A DNA stretch of 64,000 bases. Source: Pseudomonas viridiflava. GTDB taxonomy: Bacteria > Pseudomonadota > Gammaproteobacteria > Pseudomonadales > Pseudomonadaceae. Below, piece after piece: positions 1 to 9,239 of the stretch. Position 1 is the first letter of the stretch. Every line of letters begins with the position of its first letter. The position numbers were made by a program, and so were the translations under genes. The stretch lies in assembly GCF_003702045.1 (NCBI RefSeq), contig NZ_RBTP01000015.1, forward strand, positions 62,001-126,000, written 5' to 3'. The notes under the pieces are model-generated. The model saw nothing but the letters and a program-made list of their open reading frames with translations. It searched no databases and was not told where the DNA came from.

Positions 1-865
1 CGCTTTTGAGCAGGTTGGCGCATTGCTTAAAGTACGTCGGCAGGAATCGATGGCCCACCGCTTCGATCATTTCAATGGACACCAGCTTGTCGTACTCGCC
101 CTTCAGGTCTCGGTAATCGGTCAGCAAAAGCGTGACACGATCCTTGAGGCCCAGCTCATTCAAACGACGTTCGGTGTAGGCAAACTGCTCGGCGGACAGC
201 GTGGTGGTGGTCACCCGGCAGCCGTAGTGCTGGGCCGCATAAATCGCCATGCTGCCCCAGCCGGTGCCGATTTCCAGCAAATGATCGGTCGGTTTGAGGG
301 CGAGTTTCTGGCAGATACGCTCCAGCTTGTTCAACTGCGCCTGCTCCAGCGTGTCGTCTTCGCTCAGAAACTGCGCAGCGGAGTACATCATCGTGGGGTC
401 GAGAAACTGTTCGAACAGCGTATTGCCCAGATCGTAATGGGCCGCAATATTTTTCTGCGAGCCTTTGCGCGTGTTGCGGTTCAGCCAGTGCAGGCCATGA
501 ATCAATGGACGCGTCAGGCGTGCAAAGCCACCTTCCATCGCGTCCAGCACCTCCAGATTGCTGACGAAGATCCTGACCACGGCCGTCAAGTCCGGCGTGG
601 TCCAATAACCGTGAATGAAGGCTTCGGCGGCACCGATCGAGCCGGTGCTGGCGATCATGCCCCAGGCGGCCGAATCCAGAACATGCACTTCACCCTGGAT
701 CAACGCACCGGCTTTGCCGAAGATGTGGCGCTCGCCACGCTCGATGACGACCAGTTGCCCGTTGCGCAGGCCTGCCAGTTGTCGAAGTACACCTCGACGC
801 AGGATGCTAGCGGTCAGGCTGTTGGTACCCAGATTGGCAGAAAAACTACTGCTACTGCTTTTCAT
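1..865 (-). CDS. cfa: Cyclopropane-fatty-acyl-phospholipid synthase-type methyltransferase (3' end outside window)
   Basis: SAM-dependent methyltransferase of the Cfa family, which adds methyl or methylene groups to double bonds of membrane acyl chains. The start ATG is at 863-865 and about 288 residues are visible; the C-terminus lies left of the window. The class I SAM-binding motif EIGTGWG falls near residue 196 and is preceded by the family-typical AAHYDLGN stretch. It overlaps the end of the upstream DUF1365 gene by 14 bases, so the two are translationally coupled. It is the last visible gene of the LitR/photolyase operon. Whether the product is a cyclopropane or another methylated fatty acid cannot be read from the sequence. 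Confidence 0.9.
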   Translation of the reverse strand, partial: MKSSSSSFSANLGTNSLTASILRRGVLRQLAGLRNGQLVVIERGERHIFGKAGALIQGEVHVLDSAAWGMIASTGSIGAAEAFIHGYWTTPDLTAVVRIFVSNLEVLDAMEGGFARLTRPLIHGLHWLNRNTRKGSQKNIAAHYDLGNTLFEQFLDPTMMYSAAQFLSEDDTLEQAQLNKLERICQKLALKPTDHLLEIGTGWGSMAIYAAQHYGCRVTTTTLSAEQFAYTERRLNELGLKDRVTLLLTDYRDLKGEYDKLVSIEMIEAVGHRFLPTYFKQCANLLKS

Positions 866-1652
866 GGCGTGAATCCTTGGGTTGCGCGGCGGCAGCACGG
901 TACTCGCCGTCGGCAGCCTGATGGGAAAAGATCGGAATGCGTTTGACCAACAGGCGCATGGCCTGCCAATAAATGGCCAGACAGGTTTTTGCGGTCATCC
1001 AGGGAAACGTGATCAGGTAGCGGTGCAGCGTGTGGCGGTCAAGACTCTGGCGGGTGAGATTGAGCGTGGCATCGAACATCTTCAGTTCACCCTGCCAGTC
1101 TGCCATGTGTACGCCGATGCGTTCGGCAGGCTGGCTGAAGCTCATGCGGTATTCGAGATCGCGTGGCAGAAACGGCGACACATGAAACGCTTTAGCCACT
1201 GCAAAATGCTGATGGCCGTCACCGTTGGCGGGCAGCACATAGCTGTAGCGCTCGCCCCACGGGGTGTTGGTCACTTCACACAGAATCGCGGCCAACGTGC
1301 CGTCGCTCTCGTGGCAATAGAAAAAACTGACTGGGTTGAACGACAGGCCCCAGCTGCGTGCCTGGGTCAACAGGCAGACAGCGCCAGTCGGTGTGCGACC
1401 CAAGGCCGCGCTGACACGCTCACGGACCGCTTCGATCAACGACAGGCCACGACCCGTGAGTTCCGGCAGGTAATCGCGCTCTCGAAACGAAAACGGCGCA
1501 AACCGTTTGCGTCCTGCCAGGGGCGACAAGCCGAGCACGCTGGCCTGTTCGTCCAGGTCCAGGTACAGCAAGCCTATCCGGTAGGTGAACTCATGCGATC
1601 GGGGAGCAAACCGCCGATGTGAGATCCAGCCGCTGTAGAGCGCGCTGTTCAC
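852..1652 (-). CDS. DUF1365 domain-containing protein
   Basis: 266-residue protein of the DUF1365 family, recognised from its MNSALYSGWISHRRF start and the central SWGLSFNPVSFFYC stretch. The biochemical function is not established. The family is regularly found between an FAD amine-oxidase-like gene and a Cfa-like methyltransferase, as here. The start overlaps the stop of the FAD gene in an ATGA (1649-1652), and the end overlaps the cfa start. By context it should act on membrane lipids or on the Cfa product; that is inference. Confidence 0.9.
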   Translation of the reverse strand: MNSALYSGWISHRRFAPRSHEFTYRIGLLYLDLDEQASVLGLSPLAGRKRFAPFSFRERDYLPELTGRGLSLIEAVRERVSAALGRTPTGAVCLLTQARSWGLSFNPVSFFYCHESDGTLAAILCEVTNTPWGERYSYVLPANGDGHQHFAVAKAFHVSPFLPRDLEYRMSFSQPAERIGVHMADWQGELKMFDATLNLTRQSLDRHTLHRYLITFPWMTAKTCLAIYWQAMRLLVKRIPIFSHQAADGEYRAAAAQPKDSRHEKQ

Positions 1653-2896
1653 AGCGCTTCCCCAAAGGCCTGGGCCACACGCAACCCACTGACCACACCG
1701 TCTTCATGAAAGCCGTTGGCCCAGTACGCGCCGCAGTACCAGGTGTTGTCGACGCCATTGATCTCTTGCCAGCGCGCCTGTGCGGCAATGGCCTCAAGGC
1801 TGTATTGCGGGTGGGCGTAGCGATAGCGGCCAATGATCTTTTCAGGATCGATGGCGGCGGTCTGGTTCAGGCTGACGCAGAACGTGGTATCGCTTTCGAT
1901 GCCTTGCAGAATGTTCATGTCGTAGGTGACGGCAGCCAACTGCTGCTCACCGCCGCCCAGCCGGTAGTTCCAGCTCGCCCAGGTCAGACGGCGGTCGGGC
2001 AGCAGGCGTGTATCGGTGTGCAGCACCACGTCGTTTTCGGCATAGCGCAGTGCCCCGAGTACCGACTGTTCAGCACTGGAGGGCTCGGCGAGCATTGCCA
2101 GCGCCTGATCGCTGTGACAGGCGAAGACCACCTTGTCGAAGCGCTCGGTGCCCATCGCGCTGTGCAGGGTCACGCCGTCGGCATCGCGTTCGACACGGCT
2201 GACAGGGCATGACAGGCGAATCTTTTCGCGGAACGAGGCCGTCAACGGCTCGATATAGCCTCTGGAGCCGCCTTCGATCACGCACCACTGCGGTCGGTTG
2301 GTCACCGACAGCAAGCCATGATTCTTGAAGAACCGCACGAAGAACTGCAGGGGAAAGGCCAGCATGTCGGCAAGTGACATCGACCAGATCGCAGCCCCCA
2401 TCGGCACGATGTAATGGTCGATGAAGCGCTGTCCATAGCCCCCGTTTTTCAGGTAGTCGCCCAGCGTGGTGTCGGCCGCGATGCGCTGGTTCTCCAGATC
2501 GTCGATGGACTGACGATTGAAGCGCAAGATGTCACGCAGCATGCCCCAGAATGTCGGTGACAACAGATTGCTGCGTTGGGCGAACAGACTGTTGAGGTTG
2601 TTACCGTTGTATTCGACGCCGGTGCGCGGATCGTGCACCGAAAAGCTCATTTCGGTGGGCTTGAACGACACACCCAACTGGCCGAGCAGCTTGATGAAGT
2701 TCGGGTAAGTCCAGTCGTTGAACACAATGAAACCGGTGTCGATGGCGTGATGATGTCCATCGACCTGCACGTCCACCGTGTGCGTGTGTCCGCCGATCCA
2801 GTCGGACGACTCGAACACCGTCACATCGTGGGAGCGGTTGAGCAGGTAGGCACTGGTCAGCCCGGCAATACCGCTGCCGACAACGGCGATTTTCAT
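1649..2896 (-). CDS. NAD(P)/FAD-dependent oxidoreductase, amine-oxidase fold (COG2907 type)
   Basis: 415 residues with an N-terminal dinucleotide-binding motif VVGSGIAGLTSAYLL (residues 5-19) and the following IGGHTHTVDV segment typical of flavin amine-oxidase and desaturase relatives. It is probably a flavoprotein that oxidises or desaturates a lipid or terpenoid-like substrate; the real substrate is unknown. It is coupled on both sides by 4-base ATGA overlaps, with the SDR upstream and DUF1365 downstream. That arrangement implies stoichiometric expression with the neighbouring methyltransferase. Confidence 0.9.
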   Translation of the reverse strand: MKIAVVGSGIAGLTSAYLLNRSHDVTVFESSDWIGGHTHTVDVQVDGHHHAIDTGFIVFNDWTYPNFIKLLGQLGVSFKPTEMSFSVHDPRTGVEYNGNNLNSLFAQRSNLLSPTFWGMLRDILRFNRQSIDDLENQRIAADTTLGDYLKNGGYGQRFIDHYIVPMGAAIWSMSLADMLAFPLQFFVRFFKNHGLLSVTNRPQWCVIEGGSRGYIEPLTASFREKIRLSCPVSRVERDADGVTLHSAMGTERFDKVVFACHSDQALAMLAEPSSAEQSVLGALRYAENDVVLHTDTRLLPDRRLTWASWNYRLGGGEQQLAAVTYDMNILQGIESDTTFCVSLNQTAAIDPEKIIGRYRYAHPQYSLEAIAAQARWQEINGVDNTWYCGAYWANGFHEDGVVSGLRVAQAFGEAL

Positions 2897-3693
2897 TGAA
2901 TGTCCTTGGTCGACGTCGCGCTCTGTGCCGAAGAACGGGCCATGCGCCTGCCAATGGCAAGTCTGGCGCGTACCGGGAGCATCGCCAGCAGGCGCATGCT
3001 GAGAATGAACACCGCAGGGAAGGCGATCTCAAGCGCACGCTTGTCGCGTGCCAGATTTTGCGCAATGTGCCTGGCCGCTTTGGCGACGGGCCAGCGCATG
3101 GGCATCGGGAAATCATTTTTCTCAGTCAGCGGGGTGTCGACGAAGCCGGGGCTGACGATGGTCACGTCGATGTTTTCGCTGGCCAGGTCCAGTCGCAGCG
3201 CTTCGAACAGATAGCGCAGCCCGGCTTTCGACGCGCCATAGGCTTCGGCGCGAGGCAGGGCCAGAAAGGTCACAGCGCTGGCAACGCCGACCAGATGCGG
3301 ACGACGCCCCTTGCGCAGCAGCGGTAATGCTTCCTGGATGCAGAAGCTACTGGCCAGCAGATTGGTGCGGACCACGCGTTCAACCATTGCCGCTTCAAAG
3401 TGTTGCGTGTCGATGTATTCACAGGTGCCCGCATTGAGAATCGCGGTGTCCAGCGCACCCCATTCCTGGGCGATAAGGTCGGCAATGGCAGTGACTTGCA
3501 CCCCGTCCGTAATATCCCCTGTCGCCAGCAGCACCTGGGTCGGGTACTGGTTCGCCAGGTTCTGCAGCGGTTCCAGCGTGCGGGCGGTCAACGCCACGCG
3601 ATGGCCTGCCTTGAGCAGTTCGATGGCAAGCGCAAGACCGATGCCACTGCTTGCGCCGGTCAGCCAGATACGTCGTGCGACAGGAGTGTTCAT
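2893..3693 (-). CDS. SDR family NAD(P)-dependent oxidoreductase
   Basis: 266-residue classical short-chain dehydrogenase. The cofactor motif LTGASSGIG is at residues 11-19, the NAG motif follows in the middle (LNAGT), and the catalytic YGASK comes after a conserved Ser. I chose the ATG at 3691-3693 because it overlaps the SnoaL stop in an ATGA. The substrate is unknown. Genes of this type precede the FAD/DUF1365/Cfa set in several proteobacteria, including, from memory, the singlet-oxygen-induced cluster of Rhodobacter sphaeroides. Confidence 0.88.
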   Translation of the reverse strand: MNTPVARRIWLTGASSGIGLALAIELLKAGHRVALTARTLEPLQNLANQYPTQVLLATGDITDGVQVTAIADLIAQEWGALDTAILNAGTCEYIDTQHFEAAMVERVVRTNLLASSFCIQEALPLLRKGRRPHLVGVASAVTFLALPRAEAYGASKAGLRYLFEALRLDLASENIDVTIVSPGFVDTPLTEKNDFPMPMRWPVAKAARHIAQNLARDKRALEIAFPAVFILSMRLLAMLPVRARLAIGRRMARSSAQSATSTKDIQ

Positions 3694-4115
3694 GCCAACC
3701 TCTTCTTGAGCCAATTGATCACCCGACCCATGACGGGCAAGTGCTCGTAGAGCAATGCGCCAGCGTCGAAGTAGTCCCGGTGCCGATAAACCTTGTCATC
3801 GCGCCACTTCACGTGTGAGCAGCCTTCGACATGGATGGTGCGGCCATTGGCCAGACGCGGATGTGAGTAGTGCATGGTCCAGATCAGGTAGCCTTCACCG
3901 GCCCTGACTTCGTCGAACGCGTGGAAGTCGAAACGCAGGTCGCTGACGTTGGCATACAGTTGCTCGAAATAACGTCGCATGGCCGCGATGCCCTGAATGT
4001 CGTGCATCGGGTCGCTGAAGGACACGTCCTGGCTGTACAGCTCTCCAACGCTCTCAAGGTTGTCCTTATTCAGCGCTGCGAAGCCCTCGGCAAACCGAGG
4101 CAGGAAATCAGTCAT
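3690..4115 (-). CDS. SnoaL-like / nuclear transport factor 2-like protein
   Basis: 141-residue protein with an NTF2/SnoaL-like pattern (YSQDVSFSDPMHDIQG, then RFDFHAFDEV and IHVEGCSHVKW). This alpha+beta barrel fold is used by small isomerases, cyclases and ligand-binding proteins. The ATG at 4113-4115 overlaps the photolyase end by 8 bases, and its stop overlaps the SDR start. The function is unknown; the operon context suggests a role with the lipid-modifying enzymes that follow. Confidence 0.85.
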   Translation of the reverse strand: MTDFLPRFAEGFAALNKDNLESVGELYSQDVSFSDPMHDIQGIAAMRRYFEQLYANVSDLRFDFHAFDEVRAGEGYLIWTMHYSHPRLANGRTIHVEGCSHVKWRDDKVYRHRDYFDAGALLYEHLPVMGRVINWLKKRLA

Positions 4116-5556
4116 CAGCGCTCTCCGTCGCAGACACACGGCCGGGCAGTGACTTGAAGGCGGCCAGTGCGCGTGCGCGGCTCTTGCCCAGGTCGACGAT
4201 GGGCGCTGGATAGTCCGCAACGCCAAACAGGCCGCCCGCAGATGCCGGATTGTGGACCTGCTTTTTATTCAGGTCGGCCAGTTCGGGCAGCCAGCGTTTG
4301 ATAAACACGCCTTCGGGGTCGAATCGCTCCGACTGTGACAGCGGGTTGAAAATGCGGAAGTAGGGCACCGAGTCGGTCCCGGTGGACGAACTCCATTGCC
4401 AGCCACCATTGTTGGCAGCCAGGTCGCCGTCAATCAGGTGGCGCATGAAAAAGCGCTCGCCTTCCCGCCAGTCGATCAGCAGATTCTTGGTGAGGAACAT
4501 CGCAACGACCATCCTTAGTCGGTTATGCATCCAGCCGGTTTCCAGCAGTTGGCGCATGGCCGCATCAATGATGGGCAGGCCGGTGCGCGCCTCTTGCCAG
4601 GCCAGCAGTTCTTCAGGGGCGTCACGCCATTGCAAGGCTTCGGTTTCCGGGCGGAACGCACGGTGGCGTGACACCCGAGGATAGCCGACCAGCGTGTGCT
4701 TGTAGAACTCTCGCCACAGCAGCTCGTTGATCCAGGTCACGCTTCCTTCATTACCGGTTTCGAACTCGCCGTGATTGCTGCTCAGGGCCGCATGCAGGCA
4801 TTGACGCGGCGAAACCACGCCAGCGGCGAGGTACGCCGAAATCTGGCTGGTGCCTGGCTTTGCAGGCAGGTCGCGTTCGCTCTTGTAGTAACTGATCTGC
4901 TCGTCGGCGAAGGCCGTCAGACGACGATGCGCCTCGTCCTCACCCGCAGGCCACAAATCGCGAAGGGCTTGGGACGGTGTGGCAAAGCCTTTAACGTTCT
5001 CCGGGATCGGGTCGCTCTTGATCGCCACCGTGTCCTGAGGCTTTGGCGTGCGAATGGTGTGGGGCATCGCTTCTTGCAGTCGCGAGTAGCAGACTTTTTT
5101 GAACTGGCTGTAGACCTGAAAGTAGTTGCCGGTCTTGGTCAGCACGCTGCCCGGTTTGAACAGCAACTGATCCAGATGACTGTGGAAATGAACGCCGGCG
5201 TCTTCCAGTGTCTTCTGCACGGCCTCATCACGACGGGTTTCGTTGATGCCGTATTCCTGATTGACATGGAGGGCTTCGATCCGGTGCTCCGCGCAGAGTT
5301 TTTCCAGAACGTGCGGTGCCTTTTCCCAGGTGTCTGCTTCGCCAATCAGCAGCGGCACGTTGAGCTTGCCCAGTGCCTTTTGCAGTTCCACCAGATTGCG
5401 CAGCCAGAAATCGACTTTGCAGTCTGCATCGTCATGGCTCTGCCATTGCGCCGGGCTGATCAGATAGACCGCCAGCGTCGGGCCCCGCTCCATAGCAGCG
5501 CTCAGGGCAGTATTGTCATGAACGCGCAGGTCGCTGCGCAGCCAAAGCAGTTGCAT
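4108..5556 (-). CDS. phrB: Deoxyribodipyrimidine photolyase (class I CPD photolyase)
   Basis: 482-residue flavoprotein that repairs cyclobutane pyrimidine dimers with blue light. The N-terminal antenna domain begins MQLLWLRSDLRVHDN. The C-terminal FAD domain carries the class I signature with WMHNRLRMVVAMF and GDLAANNGGWQW, followed by GTDSVPYFRIFNP. Length is normal for the family. It lies 9 bases downstream of the LitR-type regulator and overlaps the SnoaL gene, so it should be expressed with them from the light-responsive promoter near 7490. Confidence 0.96.
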   Translation of the reverse strand: MQLLWLRSDLRVHDNTALSAAMERGPTLAVYLISPAQWQSHDDADCKVDFWLRNLVELQKALGKLNVPLLIGEADTWEKAPHVLEKLCAEHRIEALHVNQEYGINETRRDEAVQKTLEDAGVHFHSHLDQLLFKPGSVLTKTGNYFQVYSQFKKVCYSRLQEAMPHTIRTPKPQDTVAIKSDPIPENVKGFATPSQALRDLWPAGEDEAHRRLTAFADEQISYYKSERDLPAKPGTSQISAYLAAGVVSPRQCLHAALSSNHGEFETGNEGSVTWINELLWREFYKHTLVGYPRVSRHRAFRPETEALQWRDAPEELLAWQEARTGLPIIDAAMRQLLETGWMHNRLRMVVAMFLTKNLLIDWREGERFFMRHLIDGDLAANNGGWQWSSSTGTDSVPYFRIFNPLSQSERFDPEGVFIKRWLPELADLNKKQVHNPASAGGLFGVADYPAPIVDLGKSRARALAAFKSLPGRVSATESADD

Positions 5557-5565
5557 GTTAAGTCC

Positions 5566-6468
5566 TTAGATAATGCCGAGCTTGCCGAGCTCGATCTGAG
5601 CACTGAGCGGGTCATCGACGAGGGTCAGACCTGCAACCTCGTTTGCACTTACGAGCAACTCGGCGTTGTGGATCTTTACCGTTGGTCCACCCAGTACGAC
5701 GGGGCAGGTGATGTTGGCCAGCAATCGCGGAAGTTGCGCCACGTTCAAGGCCTTGCTCGAATACAGCACGATGCCTCGCGGTTGCAGGTATTCCGCCGCC
5801 AGTGCGAGCTCACCCACCGGTAGCGGCCAATCGAAGACTTCCACAGGGCAGTCAGCGCTGCTGATCAGCCAGGCCGTTAGCCATAGATGCGGCTCGAGCG
5901 GCAGGTCGGAGTGGTTCACCAGCAGCACCGGCTTGCCACTGAGCTGGCGATTGTTGTGATAGATGCGTGCACCGAACTTGCTGCGCAGCCAGGAGTAAAA
6001 GAACGTGCGCTCCAGTTGAGCACCGAACTTGCCTTGCCAACGCTGTTCCAGTTCCGCCAGCAGCGGCATCAGGAGCTGTTCGCACAACGTGCGAGGCGGG
6101 TACAGGGACATGGCCTGGTTGAACACATCATCGACTCGACGCTCCGCCAGTTCGCCGATGGCGATCAGCAGCGTCTGGCGCAGGGCATCCCAGTCACTCG
6201 AGGGCGGCGGCGCATCCTGTCGGTCGTCGTCGAGCAAGGCTTTGACCTGGCTGACGGACACGCCACGGTTGAGCCAGGTGAGGATCATCATCACGCGCTG
6301 GACGTGTTCCTGCGAATACAGACGATGACCCTTTTCGGTACGGTGCGGGACGATCAGGCCATAACGCCTTTCCCAAGCGCGCAGCGTGACGGCATTGACG
6401 CCGGTCTGGCGTGCAACCTCGCGGATCGGCAGCCAGTCGTCCGGGGCATCCTTATCCAACTCATTCAT
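5566..6468 (-). CDS. MerR family regulator, class II LitR-like (light-response repressor)
   Basis: 300-residue regulator. An N-terminal MerR helix-turn-helix (about residues 13-60, PIREVARQTGVNAVTLRAWE) is followed by a helical domain and a C-terminal domain shaped like the B12-binding module of CarH/LitR. I find no DxHxxG cobalamin motif. This fits class II LitR proteins of Pseudomonas, which do not sense B12 and, from published work on P. putida, act with a LOV protein. The start ATG (6466-6468) is 2 bases from the DUF523 stop; an in-frame extension upstream to about 7098 is shadow sequence of that gene. It probably represses its own operon through the TGTACA operators upstream. Confidence 0.9.
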   Translation of the reverse strand: MNELDKDAPDDWLPIREVARQTGVNAVTLRAWERRYGLIVPHRTEKGHRLYSQEHVQRVMMILTWLNRGVSVSQVKALLDDDRQDAPPPSSDWDALRQTLLIAIGELAERRVDDVFNQAMSLYPPRTLCEQLLMPLLAELEQRWQGKFGAQLERTFFYSWLRSKFGARIYHNNRQLSGKPVLLVNHSDLPLEPHLWLTAWLISSADCPVEVFDWPLPVGELALAAEYLQPRGIVLYSSKALNVAQLPRLLANITCPVVLGGPTVKIHNAELLVSANEVAGLTLVDDPLSAQIELGKLGII

Positions 6469-6470
6469 GT

Positions 6471-7433
6471 TCAAATCGCATTGCGCAGGCTCAGGTTTTC
6501 CGGATGGGGCTGCATGTACACCTGCAGCGCTACATACGGATCCGGGTGTTGGCGGAAGTGGTGTTTGAGCAGGGTCAACGGCACGATCAATGGCACAATG
6601 CCTTGATGGTACTGGCCGATGAGCGTTTGAATTTCCTGCTTGTCCTCGGCACTGATGGTCTGCTTGAGGTAGCCGGTCAAGTGCTGAAGCACGTTGGTAT
6701 GGGTACGACGGGTCGCGCATTTTTTCAGGGCGGTCATGAGCTCGCTGAAATACTGCGGAGCAATGTCTTTCGGATCGCTGCGCCCCATGCTGCCGAGCAT
6801 CTTGCCCAGTGCCTTGTATTGCACCGGATCGTTGGCCATCAGCTGATATTTGTAACGCGAGTGGAACTCGGTCAGGGCACGGCGCGTCACGCCTTCCTTC
6901 AGCAGTTGCTGCCAGGCGGAGTAAGCGAACACGCGCGTCACGAAGTTTTCCCGCAGCACAGCGTCGTTCAAGCGGCCGTCTTCTTCGACGGGCAGGTTGG
7001 GGTGCAGGTCGCAGAACGCCTTGGCATAAATCCCGCTGCCGCCACCGTCGACAGGGGCGCCGTTCTCGCGGTAGACCTTGACCCGCTCCAGGCCGCACGA
7101 AGGCGATTTCTGCATGAAGATGTAGCCGCAGATATCGCCCAGCTCGCTGGCCATTTGAACGCCGTACTCGGCCAGCGCTTCGGTCACATCAAGGTCGCGG
7201 TTGACAGTGCCCAGGGCTCGCGGGTTTTCCGCATCGCCAACCAGGCGGATAGGCTCGCGCGGGATGCCCATACCGATCGCGACTTCAGGGCAGGCCTGGA
7301 CGAAATCGAAGTATTGGCTCAGCGCGCGCGTGCATAGATGCGATTCCTTGTGGCCGCCATTGAAGCGAACCTCAGCGCCCATGAGGCAAGCGCTGATCCC
7401 CAATTTGGGCTTTTCGGTTACGGGCGTTGACAT
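6471..7433 (-). CDS. DUF523 and DUF1722 domain-containing protein (YbgA-like)
   Basis: 320 residues. An N-terminal DUF523 domain (GISACLMGAEVRFNGGHK, then SPSCG) is fused to a C-terminal DUF1722 domain. E. coli YbgA, which sits next to phr, carries the DUF1722 part, so the pairing with photolyase is conserved although the function is not established. I start at the ATG 7431-7433; the upstream in-frame TTG at 7439 is less likely. It is the first gene of the operon and lies about 20 bases downstream of the nearer LitR-type operator. Confidence 0.9.
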   Translation of the reverse strand: MSTPVTEKPKLGISACLMGAEVRFNGGHKESHLCTRALSQYFDFVQACPEVAIGMGIPREPIRLVGDAENPRALGTVNRDLDVTEALAEYGVQMASELGDICGYIFMQKSPSCGLERVKVYRENGAPVDGGGSGIYAKAFCDLHPNLPVEEDGRLNDAVLRENFVTRVFAYSAWQQLLKEGVTRRALTEFHSRYKYQLMANDPVQYKALGKMLGSMGRSDPKDIAPQYFSELMTALKKCATRRTHTNVLQHLTGYLKQTISAEDKQEIQTLIGQYHQGIVPLIVPLTLLKHHFRQHPDPYVALQVYMQPHPENLSLRNAI

Positions 7434-7454
7434 CACCAACCTCTACAGAAGACT

Positions 7455-7478
7455 TGTACAGACAACATGCTCTGTACA
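7455..7478. promoter_or_regulatory. LitR-type operator O1
   Basis: Perfect TGTACA-N12-TGTACA: half-sites at 7455-7460 and 7473-7478 with exactly 12 bases between. This matches the class II LitR recognition sequence reported for P. putida as I remember it, T(G/A)TACA-N12-TGTA(C/T)A. It lies downstream of the predicted -10 box and 22 bases before the ATG of the first operon gene, where a bound repressor would block transcription. Confidence 0.85.
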
Positions 7479-7488
7479 ACTTGTCCTC

Positions 7489-7516
7489 ATCATAGGTGCA
7501 TAGCTGTACAAGTCAA
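7489..7516 (-). promoter_or_regulatory. Sigma70-like promoter of the LitR/photolyase operon
   Basis: On the minus strand a -35 box TTGACT (7511-7516) is followed after 16 bases by a -10 box TATGAT (7489-7494). The start point would be near 7482. The -35 box lies inside operator O2 and the start point is next to O1, a layout suited to repression by a dimer or tetramer bound to both. Confidence 0.7.
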
Positions 7517-7528
7517 ATTGTTTGTAGA
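7505..7528. promoter_or_regulatory. LitR-type operator O2
   Basis: TGTACA (7505-7510), 12 bases, then TGTAGA (7523-7528). This differs at one position from the TGTA(C/T)A half-site. It covers the predicted -35 box. The centres of O1 and O2 are 50 bases apart, close to five helical turns. Confidence 0.75.
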
Positions 7529-7601
7529 GGATTTGGACGGGTGTTTGAAGTCGTTGTCACTGGGTGATGGAAAGCGTCGCCCTGCCTTCGGTGTAATGCT
7601 G

Positions 7602-7737
7602 CCGTGCAGCAAACACCGGACGACTGTGGGAGCGGACTTGTCCGCGAATGCATGACTTCAGCCACCGCATTTTCGCCGGATGTACCGGCCGTTTCTCGAA
7701 CATGTGGAGCGCAGCTCGATCTGCGCCTACAACAGGC
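7602..7737. repeat. REP-type intergenic repeat (GTGGGAGCGGACTTGTCCGCG family)
   Basis: Imperfect palindromic element containing GTGGGAGCGGACTTGTCCGCG near its left end and a degraded partner (GATCTGCGCCTAC) at its right end. A preceding GTGCAGCAAACACC is shared with the copy at 44894-45020. It fills the gap between the operon promoter and the Trp-rich gene, whose stop is at 7742. Confidence 0.75.
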
Positions 7738-7741
7738 CGTC

Positions 7742-8979
<1,238 letters not shown>

Positions 8980-8987
8980 TTAAAACC

Positions 8988-9011
8988 TGTACAATCTTCT
9001 TGTTTGGTATA
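8988..9011. promoter_or_regulatory. LitR-type operator O3 (renalase / TIGR01777 intergenic region)
   Basis: TGTACA (8988-8993), 12 bases, then GGTATA (9006-9011), one mismatch from TGTATA. It lies in the 299-base divergent gap, 48 bases from the renalase start and 228 from the TIGR01777 start, so renalase is the more likely target. I see no strong -35/-10 pair around it on either strand. Confidence 0.65.
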
Positions 9012-9239
9012 ACTTGCAGGGGTTCTCAATATTGTTGTGAGCCACTCTGCAACCTTGAAGGTCGAAGACGTTCAGTCTGCTGCCAATCGACAATGGGCCA
9101 ACCACCCGAGCGGGCAGTAAAGCTCCAGTCCGTTCAGGTGTGGCCTATTGTTCAGTCAATGGTTTCGTTGTCTGGATAAGCGTCACCTTTAAAAAATAGA
9201 CTACTCAACAGCCACGAACGCCACGCGAGGTAACCTGCC

